DNA of 33,560 nt, taken from Petrotoga olearia DSM 13574. Lineage in GTDB: Bacteria > Thermotogota > Thermotogae > Petrotogales > Petrotogaceae. The notes below the pieces were generated by a model. The model had not been told where the DNA came from. It did no database searches and saw only the letters and a list, made by a program, of their open reading frames with translations. Shown one piece after another: positions 6,299 through 14,249 of the stretch. Position numbers and translations under genes: made by a program. The stretch spans positions 1 to 33,560 of the forward strand of contig NZ_AZRL01000020.1 of the NCBI RefSeq assembly GCF_002895525.1, in the 5' to 3' direction. The first letter of the stretch is position 1. The number at the start of each line of letters is the position of its first letter.

Positions 6299-8565
6299 TA
6301 CCCCCTCCTTTTCCATCCAATGATGTCATTTGCCGCTATTCTGCCAGAGATTATCACCGCCTCTATGCCACCGCCAGGAAATGTGGAAGCCCCCGCCAGA
6401 TATAGCCCTTTAATAGGAGATTTAAAATATGGCCTTTTGATGTCTTTTGACTGATCGAATGCATAGATCGCCCCCTCAGGCATTCGCGTATAGAATTCCA
6501 ATGTTCGCGGTGATGCTGTTTCGCGAATTACGATGTGCTCGGCCAAGCCAGGTATCAACTTTTCGGCCTTTTGAATCAATGCATCGGCAAGGAGTTGCTT
6601 TTTCGATAGGTACTCGGTGCTTCCTCTCGGAGGGAAATCTTGATATCTTGCCCCTGTTAGTAGCGTTACACTGGCTTTGCCGAGTGGAGCAAGACCTGCA
6701 TCTACGTTTGATCCTATGACAATTCCATATCCATCATCCAAGTTATGAATAAGGACAGGATATCCAGATAGATCCATATCCACCCCTAGGAATACCATAA
6801 ATACTGAGGGAGACATTGGAAGCTCTCTGATCCTGCCTGCAAATGTGGTTCTTAGATATTCCTCGCCTATGAGATCCAAAAATGTGGTCTTTGCGTTGGC
6901 ATTCGCAATTATTATGGGGCTTGAGTAAATTTCGTCCCCTACCTGTACTCCTCTGACCTTAAATTTGCCTGGCCTTGAGAGGATCCCTCTTCTAGGAACC
7001 GCGTCCACTTGAAAGGCTGAACCCATGGAGTCGCGATTCATCCTATTCTGCCCTATCCAGCTGTCACCATCTAGATCTGGCGCTAGAATAATCCGTTCAA
7101 CCCCATGCTTGAGCATGATCTTACCACCATGTTCTTCAATATATTGCCGTAGAGCCTCAGCGAACCGGAGCGCCCCTCCTTTGGGGAAATAGCCTCCATG
7201 CAGATAGTAGGATATTACAGCAGTCAAGGCGCTTTGGGCAGGTGTCTTGTCGGGTCTTGTTCCGACATATCCTATCAAGGCGGAAAGCAAGGCCTTTAGG
7301 TCTTCGTTCCGAAAGCTCTCATCTAGCACCTCCTGATAGGTCTTGTTAATCCATTCATAGAAATGTGGATGCTCGCGTGGATAGTCTAACAAAGCCTTTG
7401 GGCCAAAGACTTTTGCGATCAATTCCGCAGGTAGTGGCGTTCCGTAGATCTCCGCCTCCTTATAGGTTTCCTCATAAGCTTTCTTCGACACGTTGAAAAA
7501 TTCAGCAATGCCTTGGGACTCCTCTGGAAACATGCCTTGCAATAGTGCGATGAATCCATCAAGATCAGAAGGAGCGTCGACATACCGACCCTTAAAAACG
7601 TATCTGGAGGTATTTCGGGTGAAAAGATCTGTTTGCTTGAGACCAAGGTCCTCCAGAAGGTAGCGGACCGGCCCATTCTCCCACAGACCACTTACAGCCT
7701 CTACACCGGTGTTGAATGTGAAGCCTTTTCTACGAAAAGAAGAGCAGTAACCGCCGGGTAGAGAATGCTGTTCGAAGATCGCTATGCGGAAACCTTCGCG
7801 AGCAAGCAACGCCCCCGCGGTCAACCCTCCTATTCCGGATCCCACGATTATCACATCATATTCCCTTGTCTCCGATACCGACCCTCCACCGGCAATGCCC
7901 TGCCTTAGCGACTGGGTCTCTACTTCTCTAGCCGTTTTACGCGTAACATCTACTCGCCAGTCGCTTTTTTTGAATTCCCTTAGGGCGAAGTATCCTGGGG
8001 CCAGCTTTGGGAAGATGATTGAGAACGCTATGCCTAGCACCACCAAAGAGTTCGAGATTATGACCGTCCATGGGAAGCCGAGGAGAAGATATACAATTGA
8101 GCTCGCCAAAAATATAGCCGCCCAAACCCCCGTGATGATGCTATTCACCAGGAGAAAAATGGGATCCTTCCAATATACCTTTGGGTAATCTCTTTTTGAT
8201 ACTTGCATGGTATATGGCTGCTTGACCAGCAAAGAGATTACGGCCATCACTAGAAGGGCCAGGTATCCCATGAAACCACTGTTATCAATAAATAGGCGAG
8301 AGCTGAAAAGGTAAGTGACTATGCTGGCTATAACGAAGAATATGATAGAGGCAAGATCCATTGGATTAAGAATTCTGCTATGAATTTGTGGGGCCACGAG
8401 AATCATGGACATGGCAAGACCAAGAATGATACCAAGTGGGGCTCCGCTGCCTGACAATGTCCAGTAGAGAATCCATGGGACGAAAGAAATCAGAATATAA
8501 AGCATGCCTGGTAGCTTGAATGCCTTCCTTCCTTGGGTCCTAAGCGCCTTCTTTTCGGTTGCCAT
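6298..8565 (-). CDS. Membrane-domain/CrtI-like FAD oxidoreductase fusion
   Basis: This 755-residue protein has two parts. Residues 1-185 contain about six membrane helices and a conserved loop, SKRDYPKVYWKDP (123-135), reminiscent of septation-protein-like (YciB-type) membrane proteins. Residues 235-755 form a phytoene-desaturase/carotenoid-isomerase/retinol-saturase type flavoprotein: dinucleotide loop VGSGIGGLTAGALLA (241-255), LPGGYCSSF with FNTGVEAVSG, and the C-terminal FAD segment GLYLAGASTFPGGGIEAV. The family oxidises, reduces or isomerises polyene lipids. No other carotenoid gene is nearby, so the substrate is unknown. GGGGAG lies ten bases before the ATG. GC-rich and flanked by IS ends, the gene looks imported. 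Confidence 0.8.
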   Translation of the reverse strand: MATEKKALRTQGRKAFKLPGMLYILISFVPWILYWTLSGSGAPLGIILGLAMSMILVAPQIHSRILNPMDLASIIFFVIASIVTYLFSSRLFIDNSGFMGYLALLVMAVISLLVKQPYTMQVSKRDYPKVYWKDPIFLLVNSIITGVWAAIFLASSIVYLLLGFPWTVIISNSLVVLGIAFSIIFPKLAPGYFALREFKKSDWRVDVTRKTAREVETQSLRQGIAGGGSVSETREYDVIIVGSGIGGLTAGALLAREGFRIAIFEQHSLPGGYCSSFRRKGFTFNTGVEAVSGLWENGPVRYLLEDLGLKQTDLFTRNTSRYVFKGRYVDAPSDLDGFIALLQGMFPEESQGIAEFFNVSKKAYEETYKEAEIYGTPLPAELIAKVFGPKALLDYPREHPHFYEWINKTYQEVLDESFRNEDLKALLSALIGYVGTRPDKTPAQSALTAVISYYLHGGYFPKGGALRFAEALRQYIEEHGGKIMLKHGVERIILAPDLDGDSWIGQNRMNRDSMGSAFQVDAVPRRGILSRPGKFKVRGVQVGDEIYSSPIIIANANAKTTFLDLIGEEYLRTTFAGRIRELPMSPSVFMVFLGVDMDLSGYPVLIHNLDDGYGIVIGSNVDAGLAPLGKASVTLLTGARYQDFPPRGSTEYLSKKQLLADALIQKAEKLIPGLAEHIVIRETASPRTLEFYTRMPEGAIYAFDQSKDIKRPYFKSPIKGLYLAGASTFPGGGIEAVIISGRIAANDIIGWKRRG

Positions 8566-8685
8566 TGAATCTTATCTCCCCTTTCCTCCCCGCCACTATC
8601 CCCGACCTTCACAGCTTTTCAATCCGGCCTTGGCGTGGCGTCTATTTTCCGGCCCAATTCCCGAACCTGATCGAGATAGGTATCA

Positions 8686-8723
8686 GTTTACTAAAAAATT
8701 ATCTCTCAACTGCTAAAGTCAGG
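8686..8723 (-). repeat. IS1634-type element end (copy B)
   Basis: About 38 bp matching copies A and C in the same orientation (minus strand CCTGACTTTAGCAGTTGAG, then ATAATTTTTTAGTAAAC). It lies between the GC-rich DNA on its left and AT-rich host DNA on its right. Only the outermost part of the end is kept. Terminal repeats are inverted, so it could be a left end on the minus strand or a right end on the plus strand. Confidence 0.8.
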
Positions 8724-8738
8724 AAAACATGATTTTTT

Positions 8739-9440
8739 TTAAAAGGCTAATCCTCCACCACCTATTCTAAAAGAGATATATGGACCTGTGGGTCCAAAAT
8801 TTGGTACTCCCTCAATGGTGCTATCGGATAATTTCCAATCACTTACCAATCCAACTGGTGCATATGTATAGCCCGCTGCTAAACCAAGAGCTAAACCTCC
8901 GGCTGCCTCATCATCACTAAAAGATAATATGTAGTCGGCATTTATCCCTACTTTAAAGATAGGAAATCCGGTAGAAAAGGTATTTTCGTTGAAAGTGGAA
9001 AAGTTATCATCAAAATTTGTAGATTCAGGGTTTTGGGAAATCTTCAGGGATATTCCACCACCACCAATACCGCCAAGAGCATACATTCTAAAAGCCTGCT
9101 TAGAAAGAATCAAATAACCAAGATTAAATGTTCCATAACCAATGTTGAGTTGCACCGTATCCACACCCGATTTCTCTTTAGTAGATATACTGTATCCTTC
9201 GCCACCTATTATAAATTTTCCCATTATTCCATAACCCCCGCCCCCATTAGCCAAAGCCACATCATTTAATTCAGGAAGTCCAGCGGCTTTTAATTCAGCA
9301 TTTAATTCTTCAACATCAAGCCACTGAGCACCAATATCTCCACCACCTAGTCCTCCGTACTGTCCGTTTTTTATTTCTTGTGAAAAAACTAAACCTACTA
9401 AAAGAATAATCAACGTTATTAACCCAGCAGTCTTTTTCAT
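8739..9440 (-). CDS. Exported glycine-rich protein, probably an outer-membrane beta-barrel
   Basis: This 233-residue protein has a signal peptide (MKKTAGLITLIILLVGLVFSQ). The mature part is rich in glycine and alternates hydrophobic and polar residues (for example VQLNIGYGTFNLGYLIL and GLALGLAAGYTYAPVG). It ends in phenylalanine (RIGGGGLAF), as many outer-membrane barrels do. Gly clusters recur (NGGGGYG, GGIGGGG, IGGGG). The location could be the toga/outer membrane. ATG 9440 is preferred: GGAGGGGG lies five bases before it, and the longer frame from 9455 starts inside this site. I do not recognise a named family. Composition is host-like, so it is not part of the cassette beside it. Confidence 0.65.
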   Translation of the reverse strand: MKKTAGLITLIILLVGLVFSQEIKNGQYGGLGGGDIGAQWLDVEELNAELKAAGLPELNDVALANGGGGYGIMGKFIIGGEGYSISTKEKSGVDTVQLNIGYGTFNLGYLILSKQAFRMYALGGIGGGGISLKISQNPESTNFDDNFSTFNENTFSTGFPIFKVGINADYILSFSDDEAAGGLALGLAAGYTYAPVGLVSDWKLSDSTIEGVPNFGPTGPYISFRIGGGGLAF

Positions 9441-9606
9441 ATTTTCCCCCTCCATTTATAAAAAATTTTGTTACTCGCACGATTTTATAAAAATTAAATT
9501 AATTTAAAATATAGAAATATAAAGAAATATTAAGTTTATTTTAAGAACGAAAATAAAATCATCTTAGTGTCACTACATGACTTCCTTTCCCTTTGTTTAT
9601 CAATGG

Positions 9607-9753
9607 TGAAGTCAAGAGAATAATATAATTAAAAGAGAAAAAGTGTCATTACATCAAAAAATTTTTTTTCAAAAAAATAGGTGTTTTAACACCTCAAAGC
9701 CGCTTTCTTCCGTTCGGTTTACTAAAAATTATCTCTCAACTGCCAAAGTCAGG
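9607..9753 (-). repeat. IS1634-type element left end with leader (copy C, solo)
   Basis: About 147 bp match the first 147 bp of the element at 33159: the terminal CCTGACTTTGGCAGTTGAG, the GTAAACCGAACGGAAG block, a hairpin, the poly-A/T stretch and the -35 TTGACTTCA. Homology stops there, so the -10 box, start codon and transposase are gone. The hairpin AGGTGTT/AACACCT followed by ATTTTTTT (minus strand) is an intrinsic terminator in the leader. Another word of the leader, GTAGTGACACT, recurs just outside at about 9568-9580. Confidence 0.85.
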
Positions 9754-10131
9754 AAGAAAACATACGAAACCTTAAACATGGTAAAATTAAGAGAAGAAAT
9801 AAATATTCTTGTGGATAAATTATACAACATTCAACTAACAAAAAGCAAATCAAGTTCAAAGACATAATTACTATCTAACCATTACCCTATTTCAATGACA
9901 ATTAATTATGATCTAACACGTGTGTTTGAAAAAGTTTTCGGACAAAGTAAAGATCTATGGATATTTACTGGCCCAAAAGATATAAGCAACTATAAAATGA
10001 CCTGTATACAATTGACAAACATATGTCTGCAAAATTCAGTGCAACCATTTATGAAGTAAGTTTTGAAAGGAACACGTACAGTTCTTAGACAAAAAGGAGA
10101 GAGAAATCCCTCCAAGTTAGTCGGCAGTTGG
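9754..10131. other. Intergenic relic zone with two short open frames
   Basis: Two short plus-strand frames show some coding character but no ribosome site. One ends at 9867 and encodes MVKLREEINILVDKLYN (helical). The other, 9895-10059, encodes 54 residues starting MTINYDLTRVFEKVFG. Neither matches a family I can name. The tail at about 10068-10125 (ACGTACAGTTC, then GGAGAG...CCCTCC and GTCGGC) vaguely recalls the 3' end of a group II intron, but the domain V 5' strand does not pair well. I regard the stretch as debris between the IS end and the next gene's promoter. Confidence 0.3.
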
Positions 10132-10160
10132 TTGACACTCATTTTAAATTCCTAATATTT
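10132..10160 (+). promoter_or_regulatory. Candidate sigma-A promoter
   Basis: A perfect -35 TTGACA lies at 10132-10137. The -10 is either ATATTT (10155-10160, spacer 17) or TAATAT (10153-10158, spacer 15). It is about 35 bp upstream of the start of the membrane protein at 10196. Confidence 0.5.
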
Positions 10161-10195
10161 TTATTGGGTACTATACAAGGGAGGGGATTTTTAAT

Positions 10196-10903
10196 ATGGG
10201 TATGGGAAAATCAACAATAGAACAGAAACGACTGGATGCTGATCTATGGATCATTCTGATTACAACTTTTGCAGCTCTTGGAATATGTATGGCTTTCCAA
10301 AGCCAGTTTAACAACGTAGTCAAGAATGTGCATATACCCATTTTGTTAAGAACTTTGATTGCTGCCATATGTCAATTTAGTATCGCCGGATTAGGAATTA
10401 GCATAGTAGCAATTTATAGAAAAGAAAGCTTTTTTTCACATGGTTTAAGGTTAAAAGGTACTTTGATGTCCATTGCCCTCTGCGTAATTTGTTTTGTTCC
10501 ACATATCATTTTTTTAGCTGTAACACAACAGATAACAAGTTATTTACCTTTTCAGGCTGTATGGATGACGAAAGAGGCTCTATCGAGCGGGTTCCCCGTT
10601 AATATAGTGACAATGTTAATTATCGCAACAGCGTGGGGCTTTTTTGAGGGCTTTAACTATGTGGTAATCAGCGATAAAATTAATCTGCGGTTTCCCTCGA
10701 AAAACAGATTGCTCAATTGGGGTGCGATTTTTTCTGCGATAGCGTGTATTTTAATACACGGTATGATAGGTGTTACCCTTGAAGGCTTCATTGAAATGTT
10801 AACTGTAATTATCATTATTTATGGTATGCTAATAGTGAGAGAAATCACAGGAAATGCTTGGGGATGTATATTCATTTTTGTGTTTTTATGGAATGCGTTT
10901 TAA
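10196..10903 (+). CDS. Polytopic membrane protein, CPBP-protease-like without its glutamates
   Basis: This 235-residue protein has about seven hydrophobic helices. The C-terminal half has the layout of CPBP/CAAX-protease-like proteins: WGFFEGFNYVVISDKIN where EExxxR is expected, LIHGMIGVT where the catalytic His helix is expected, and a final FVFLWNAF. The double Glu and Arg are replaced, so classical proteolysis is doubtful. A closely similar set of clostridial and archaeal hypothetical proteins exists as far as I recall. GGAGGGG lies nine bases before ATG 10196. A second ATG two codons later is less well spaced. Function unknown. Confidence 0.65.
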   Translation: MGMGKSTIEQKRLDADLWIILITTFAALGICMAFQSQFNNVVKNVHIPILLRTLIAAICQFSIAGLGISIVAIYRKESFFSHGLRLKGTLMSIALCVICFVPHIIFLAVTQQITSYLPFQAVWMTKEALSSGFPVNIVTMLIIATAWGFFEGFNYVVISDKINLRFPSKNRLLNWGAIFSAIACILIHGMIGVTLEGFIEMLTVIIIIYGMLIVREITGNAWGCIFIFVFLWNAF

Positions 10904-11016
10904 AAAAGAGTTTTTTGAGAATTTAGCATTAAATTTGTAAATCTAATCAGTTACCAAAAATGCTTATACTTGCATTCGAACTTATTTAAATTTTAAATCA
11001 ACGGAGAGATTTTAAA

Positions 11017-12201
11017 ATGTATTCTATCTTACTAGTGATTATCTATATTTCATTCATCAGTCTTGGATTGCCAGATACTCTTTTAGGCTCAGCATGGCCA
11101 AGCATGTATGAAACATTAAACGTGCCTGTATCGTATGCAGGAATTATATCGATGATTATCTCTGGTGGAACTATTATTTCAACATTGTTCAGCGGTAAGT
11201 CTATTCGTAAACTTGGAACTGGAAAACTAACCGCCATAAGTGTTGGAATGACTGCTATAGCATTGTTTGGTTTTTCTACATCAAATACATTTTGGCATTT
11301 GTGTTTGTGGGGGATACCCTACGGTTTAGGTGCAGGAAGCGTCGATGCAGCACTTAACAATTTTGTCGCCCTACATTACAAAGCTAGACATATGAACTGG
11401 TTACATTGCTTTTGGGGAGTTGGAGCCACACTTGGTCCATACATTATGGGAATATTATTAACTAACGGTTTTAAATGGAATTCAGGATATTTTACTATTT
11501 CGTTAATTCAGATTGCTTTAACTCTGGTACTGTTTTTTACTTTGCCACTGTGGAAAGAAAAGAAAACAAATAACAAAAGTAAAGAAGAAGAATACAAAAA
11601 TTATTCTTTAAAAGATGTTGTTGCTTTGCCTGGGGCAATGTCTATAATGATCGCCTTTTTCTCTTATTGTGCATTAGAGGCAACTACTGGATTGTGGGCG
11701 GCAAGTTATTTAGTACTAAATAGAGGTATAGCTGCTGAAACAGCGGCCAAATGGGCTGCTTTGTTTTATTTCGGAATTACAATAGGAAGGTTTATATCTG
11801 GATTTATAACTTTTAAAATGAATAATAAAAATATGATACGTTTGGGGCAAGGGATCATCATTTTAGGATTGTTACTATTGATTCTTCCTTTTAGCAATTA
11901 TACGGCATTTATAGGCCTTATTCTCATAGGTTTAGGTTGTGCCCCTATATATCCAAGTTTGATACATTCAACACCAACTAATTTTGGTAAGGATGTATCA
12001 CATTCCATTATAGGCGTACAGATGGCATCAGCATACCTTGGAACAACCCTTATGCCACCCTTGTTTGGATTTTTGCAAGAACTTTTTGATATAAGGTTAT
12101 ATCCCATATATTTAACTATATTAGCCTTTCTTATGATAGTCATGGTGGAAAAGGCAAATAGTTTATTTTTGAGAAAACAGGTAAGGCATAGTAATCCTTG
12201 A
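11017..12201 (+). CDS. MFS transporter
   Basis: This 394-residue protein has twelve predicted helices in two halves joined by a charged loop around residues 185-200 (KEKKTNNKSKEEEYKN). It is a major facilitator of the fucose-permease-like/DHA-like group. Family signs are the N-terminal SLGLPDTLLGSAWPSM, the loop KSIRKLGTGKL between helices 2 and 3, and MNWLHCFWGVGATLGPYIMG in helix 5. The substrate cannot be told from sequence. GGAGAG lies before the ATG. The 113 bp separating it from the membrane protein upstream shows no clear terminator, so co-transcription is possible. It ends one base before the convergent acetyltransferase gene. Confidence 0.85.
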   Translation: MYSILLVIIYISFISLGLPDTLLGSAWPSMYETLNVPVSYAGIISMIISGGTIISTLFSGKSIRKLGTGKLTAISVGMTAIALFGFSTSNTFWHLCLWGIPYGLGAGSVDAALNNFVALHYKARHMNWLHCFWGVGATLGPYIMGILLTNGFKWNSGYFTISLIQIALTLVLFFTLPLWKEKKTNNKSKEEEYKNYSLKDVVALPGAMSIMIAFFSYCALEATTGLWAASYLVLNRGIAAETAAKWAALFYFGITIGRFISGFITFKMNNKNMIRLGQGIIILGLLLLILPFSNYTAFIGLILIGLGCAPIYPSLIHSTPTNFGKDVSHSIIGVQMASAYLGTTLMPPLFGFLQELFDIRLYPIYLTILAFLMIVMVEKANSLFLRKQVRHSNP

Positions 12202-12202
12202 C

Positions 12203-12625
12203 TTATTTAATATCCCTTGAATAAATTATCAGCTCGTCGCGTTTGTACCAACCTGTTTTTTCCCAAAATGTCTTGCCAATTTCGTTCTCATAATACACAA
12301 ATAAATGACATTTTATTATACCTTTTTCTTTTAAACTGCTTAAAACCAAGTTTACCAATTTTTCCCCTATCCCATTTCTTCTATAGTTCTTATCAACAGC
12401 AAGATGGTAGAGATATCCTCTTCTTCCATCTTCGCCACATAGAATTGTACCAATAATTTGTCCATCATCTTCACATACAAAATTTAAACCAGGATTTTTA
12501 TTCAAAAATCTTTCAATATTTTCTTTTGTATCAGATTCGCTTAAACCCATGCCTTCTGTTTTTTTCCACAATCTATACATCTGTTCATAATCTTCTATTT
12601 TTGCTTCTCTGAATTTTATTGCCAT
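12203..12625 (-). CDS. GNAT-family N-acetyltransferase
   Basis: This 140-residue single-domain GNAT protein transfers acetyl from acetyl-CoA to an unknown amine or protein N-terminus. Visible are the N-terminal FREAKIEDYEQMYRLW, the beta-4 strand GYLYHLAVDKNYR, the acetyl-CoA loop RRNGIG, and the C-terminal ENEIGKTFWEKTGW typical of the RimI/YpeA group. I use ATG 12625, ten bases after GAGGAG. A longer frame begins with TTG inside that site. It is the last gene of the sugar-acid operon, 14 bases after the kinase stop, and meets the MFS gene tail to tail. A role in the pathway is not obvious. Confidence 0.85.
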   Translation of the reverse strand: MAIKFREAKIEDYEQMYRLWKKTEGMGLSESDTKENIERFLNKNPGLNFVCEDDGQIIGTILCGEDGRRGYLYHLAVDKNYRRNGIGEKLVNLVLSSLKEKGIIKCHLFVYYENEIGKTFWEKTGWYKRDELIIYSRDIK

Positions 12626-12639
12626 TTTTCTGCTTCTCC

Positions 12640-14133
12640 TCAAGAATTGATCAATTGGGTATGTAAGGTATACATATCCCGATAGTTTTGAATCATTTTC
12701 ACAAAAAAATTATAATAAGCTTCATATGTTTTAACTGAAGAGGTTTGGGGTTCAAAGCTCTTTCCCAACTTTATCATAACTTCCCCAGCTTGCTCAATAT
12801 CGTTGTAAACTCCCAATTGTGAAAAAGCTACCATCGATTCACCTATCAATGTTGCATTTTCGGTCTTTGATTTGGTTACAGGGATGTTGAATATATCAGC
12901 TAAAATTTGAACCCAGACATCGCTTTTGCTGCCTGAGCCCCCTACTGTTAATCTTTTTAAATTAACATCGTTTTCTTCTAAAGCTGTTTTTATCATGTTT
13001 AGCCCATAACCTACACCTTCATATATAGATCTTGCCATGTGACTTAAGTTGTGAAATGTTTTCAATCCAAAAAAACTACCGGTAGATAAGCTACCTATTC
13101 TTGGGTCTCTTTCTCCTGTTAGAAATGGAAAGCAAATAAGCCCTTCGGAACCTGTTTTAACCTTCGAAACCTCTTCGTTTATCTGATCATAACTCATACC
13201 GTTAGCTATATTATTTCTGAACCATTCCAAAACTACACCCGCGTTGTTCACCGCTCCTCCTATAGCCCACATACCGGGTAATAAAGCATAGGTTTGAAGC
13301 CTATATTGCCCTGTTTTATCAAGTAATGGCTCATTATAGGCGCTTCTAAACATTGCAGTGGTACCTAAATTACATACAGCGCTCTTTTTATAACCCCCCA
13401 TTCCTAAAATCATTGCTCCACCGTCATATACTCCTAACATAATAGGAATCTCTTTTTCTAAGCCTATTTTTTTAGCTACTTCTTTTTTTACCGTATCCAC
13501 TATTACATTCCCAGGTACAAGATTTGGCAATTGATCTTTTTCAATGCCTAATCTTTTTATTAGTTCTTCATCCCATTTTTGCGTTTTTATATCCAAAAGT
13601 TGTGTAACAGAGGCTAAACTTGGTTCAGTGTAACATTTCCCTGTTAATTTGAATGTGAAGAAACTTTTGATGTCCAAAAATTTATAGGTTTTGGCAAAAA
13701 TTTCTGGTTTTTCTTTTTTCAACCACAATATTCTCGCTATTGTATAATTAAAGGCAGGTGGGCAGCCAGTCTTTTGATATATTTCTTCAAAGGAAAATCT
13801 TTCTCCTACTTCGTTCATTATATTCTGTGATCTTGTGTCTAAAAGTGTGACCATATTCATCAAAGGATTCCCTTTTTGATCTATCGGAAGAAAACCAAAT
13901 TGATACCCAGAAAAAATTAATAATGAAATATCACCTTCAAAGTTTGTGATTATCTTTTTAGATATATCCAAAAAGTTTTCCCATAATTCTTGAGGATCGT
14001 GTTCCGCTGCCCCTTCCACGGGCTGAACTAAATTTAACTTTTTGATTTTTTGAGAAATGATATCTCCTATTTCGTTTACAATTGCTACTTTCATGTTTGT
14101 CGTTCCCACATCGAGGACTAAAACATATTTCAT
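12640..14133 (-). CDS. FGGY-family carbohydrate kinase, probably gluconokinase
   Basis: This 497-residue kinase uses ATP to phosphorylate a sugar or sugar acid. Motifs are the phosphate loop LDVGTTNMK (7-15), the catalytic base in GVYDGGA (D237), NLGTTAMF, and the C-terminal FGGY signature VGGSGSKSDVWVQILAD (397-413). The neighbours (6-phosphogluconate dehydrogenase, 2-hydroxyacid dehydrogenase, SDR) point to gluconate as substrate, giving 6-phosphogluconate. Xylulose or another polyol cannot be excluded. ATG 14133 is chosen because AAAGGGG lies nine bases upstream and the family starts at this residue. A frame from 14175 adds 14 residues before the site. Confidence 0.85.
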   Translation of the reverse strand: MKYVLVLDVGTTNMKVAIVNEIGDIISQKIKKLNLVQPVEGAAEHDPQELWENFLDISKKIITNFEGDISLLIFSGYQFGFLPIDQKGNPLMNMVTLLDTRSQNIMNEVGERFSFEEIYQKTGCPPAFNYTIARILWLKKEKPEIFAKTYKFLDIKSFFTFKLTGKCYTEPSLASVTQLLDIKTQKWDEELIKRLGIEKDQLPNLVPGNVIVDTVKKEVAKKIGLEKEIPIMLGVYDGGAMILGMGGYKKSAVCNLGTTAMFRSAYNEPLLDKTGQYRLQTYALLPGMWAIGGAVNNAGVVLEWFRNNIANGMSYDQINEEVSKVKTGSEGLICFPFLTGERDPRIGSLSTGSFFGLKTFHNLSHMARSIYEGVGYGLNMIKTALEENDVNLKRLTVGGSGSKSDVWVQILADIFNIPVTKSKTENATLIGESMVAFSQLGVYNDIEQAGEVMIKLGKSFEPQTSSVKTYEAYYNFFVKMIQNYRDMYTLHTQLINS

Positions 14134-14249
14134 AACAATAAACCCCTTTTGTTGTTTTTTTTCTTTAATATTCAAAAATTTTTAAAACGCTCCCCACCCA
14201 TAAGGATTAAGGAAGTCTTTGCCACTGCAGACCACCTTAAACTAATAAC

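Larger units (their letters stand above)
5579..8685. mobile_element. GC-rich foreign cassette between direct copies of an IS end
   Basis: The two genes at 5588-8565, and the 100 bp beyond them, are far richer in GC than the rest. A hand count gives 35/60 G+C at 7141-7200 against 23/60 at 22861-22920 (ftsH). Composition changes sharply at the borders, which are copies A and B of the IS end in the same orientation. Codon choice also differs, with many GGC, GCC and CTC codons. This indicates recent horizontal acquisition. No integrase or transposase is carried inside. Direct rather than inverted flanks suggest recombination between IS copies, not a classical composite transposon. Confidence 0.75.

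Noticed and set aside
7784-8188. Long plus-strand open frame opposite the FAD oxidoreductase gene.
   Set aside because: It is a product of the GC-rich codon pattern on the other strand. It has no ribosome site and no domain.
5531-8723. The GC-rich cassette as a classical composite transposon.
   Set aside because: The flanking IS ends are in direct orientation, only fragments remain, and no functional transposase adjoins either side.
9643-9867. A 74-codon plus-strand frame across IS copy C and the following DNA.
   Set aside because: Its first half lies in the IS terminal repeat read backwards and it has no ribosome site. Only the last 29 codons look protein-like, and they match no family I know.
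10068-10130. Apparent 3' end of a group II intron (ACGTACAGTTC, then a GGAGAG/CCCTCC hairpin).
   Set aside because: The upstream strand of domain V does not pair with ACGTACAGTTC and no maturase fragment is nearby. It may be a very old relic but cannot be supported.
14134-14249. Short minus-strand frame (CSGKDFLNPYGWGAF and stop) between the 2-hydroxyacid dehydrogenase and kinase genes.
   Set aside because: Only about 18 codons, with no suitable ribosome spacing and no recognisable match.
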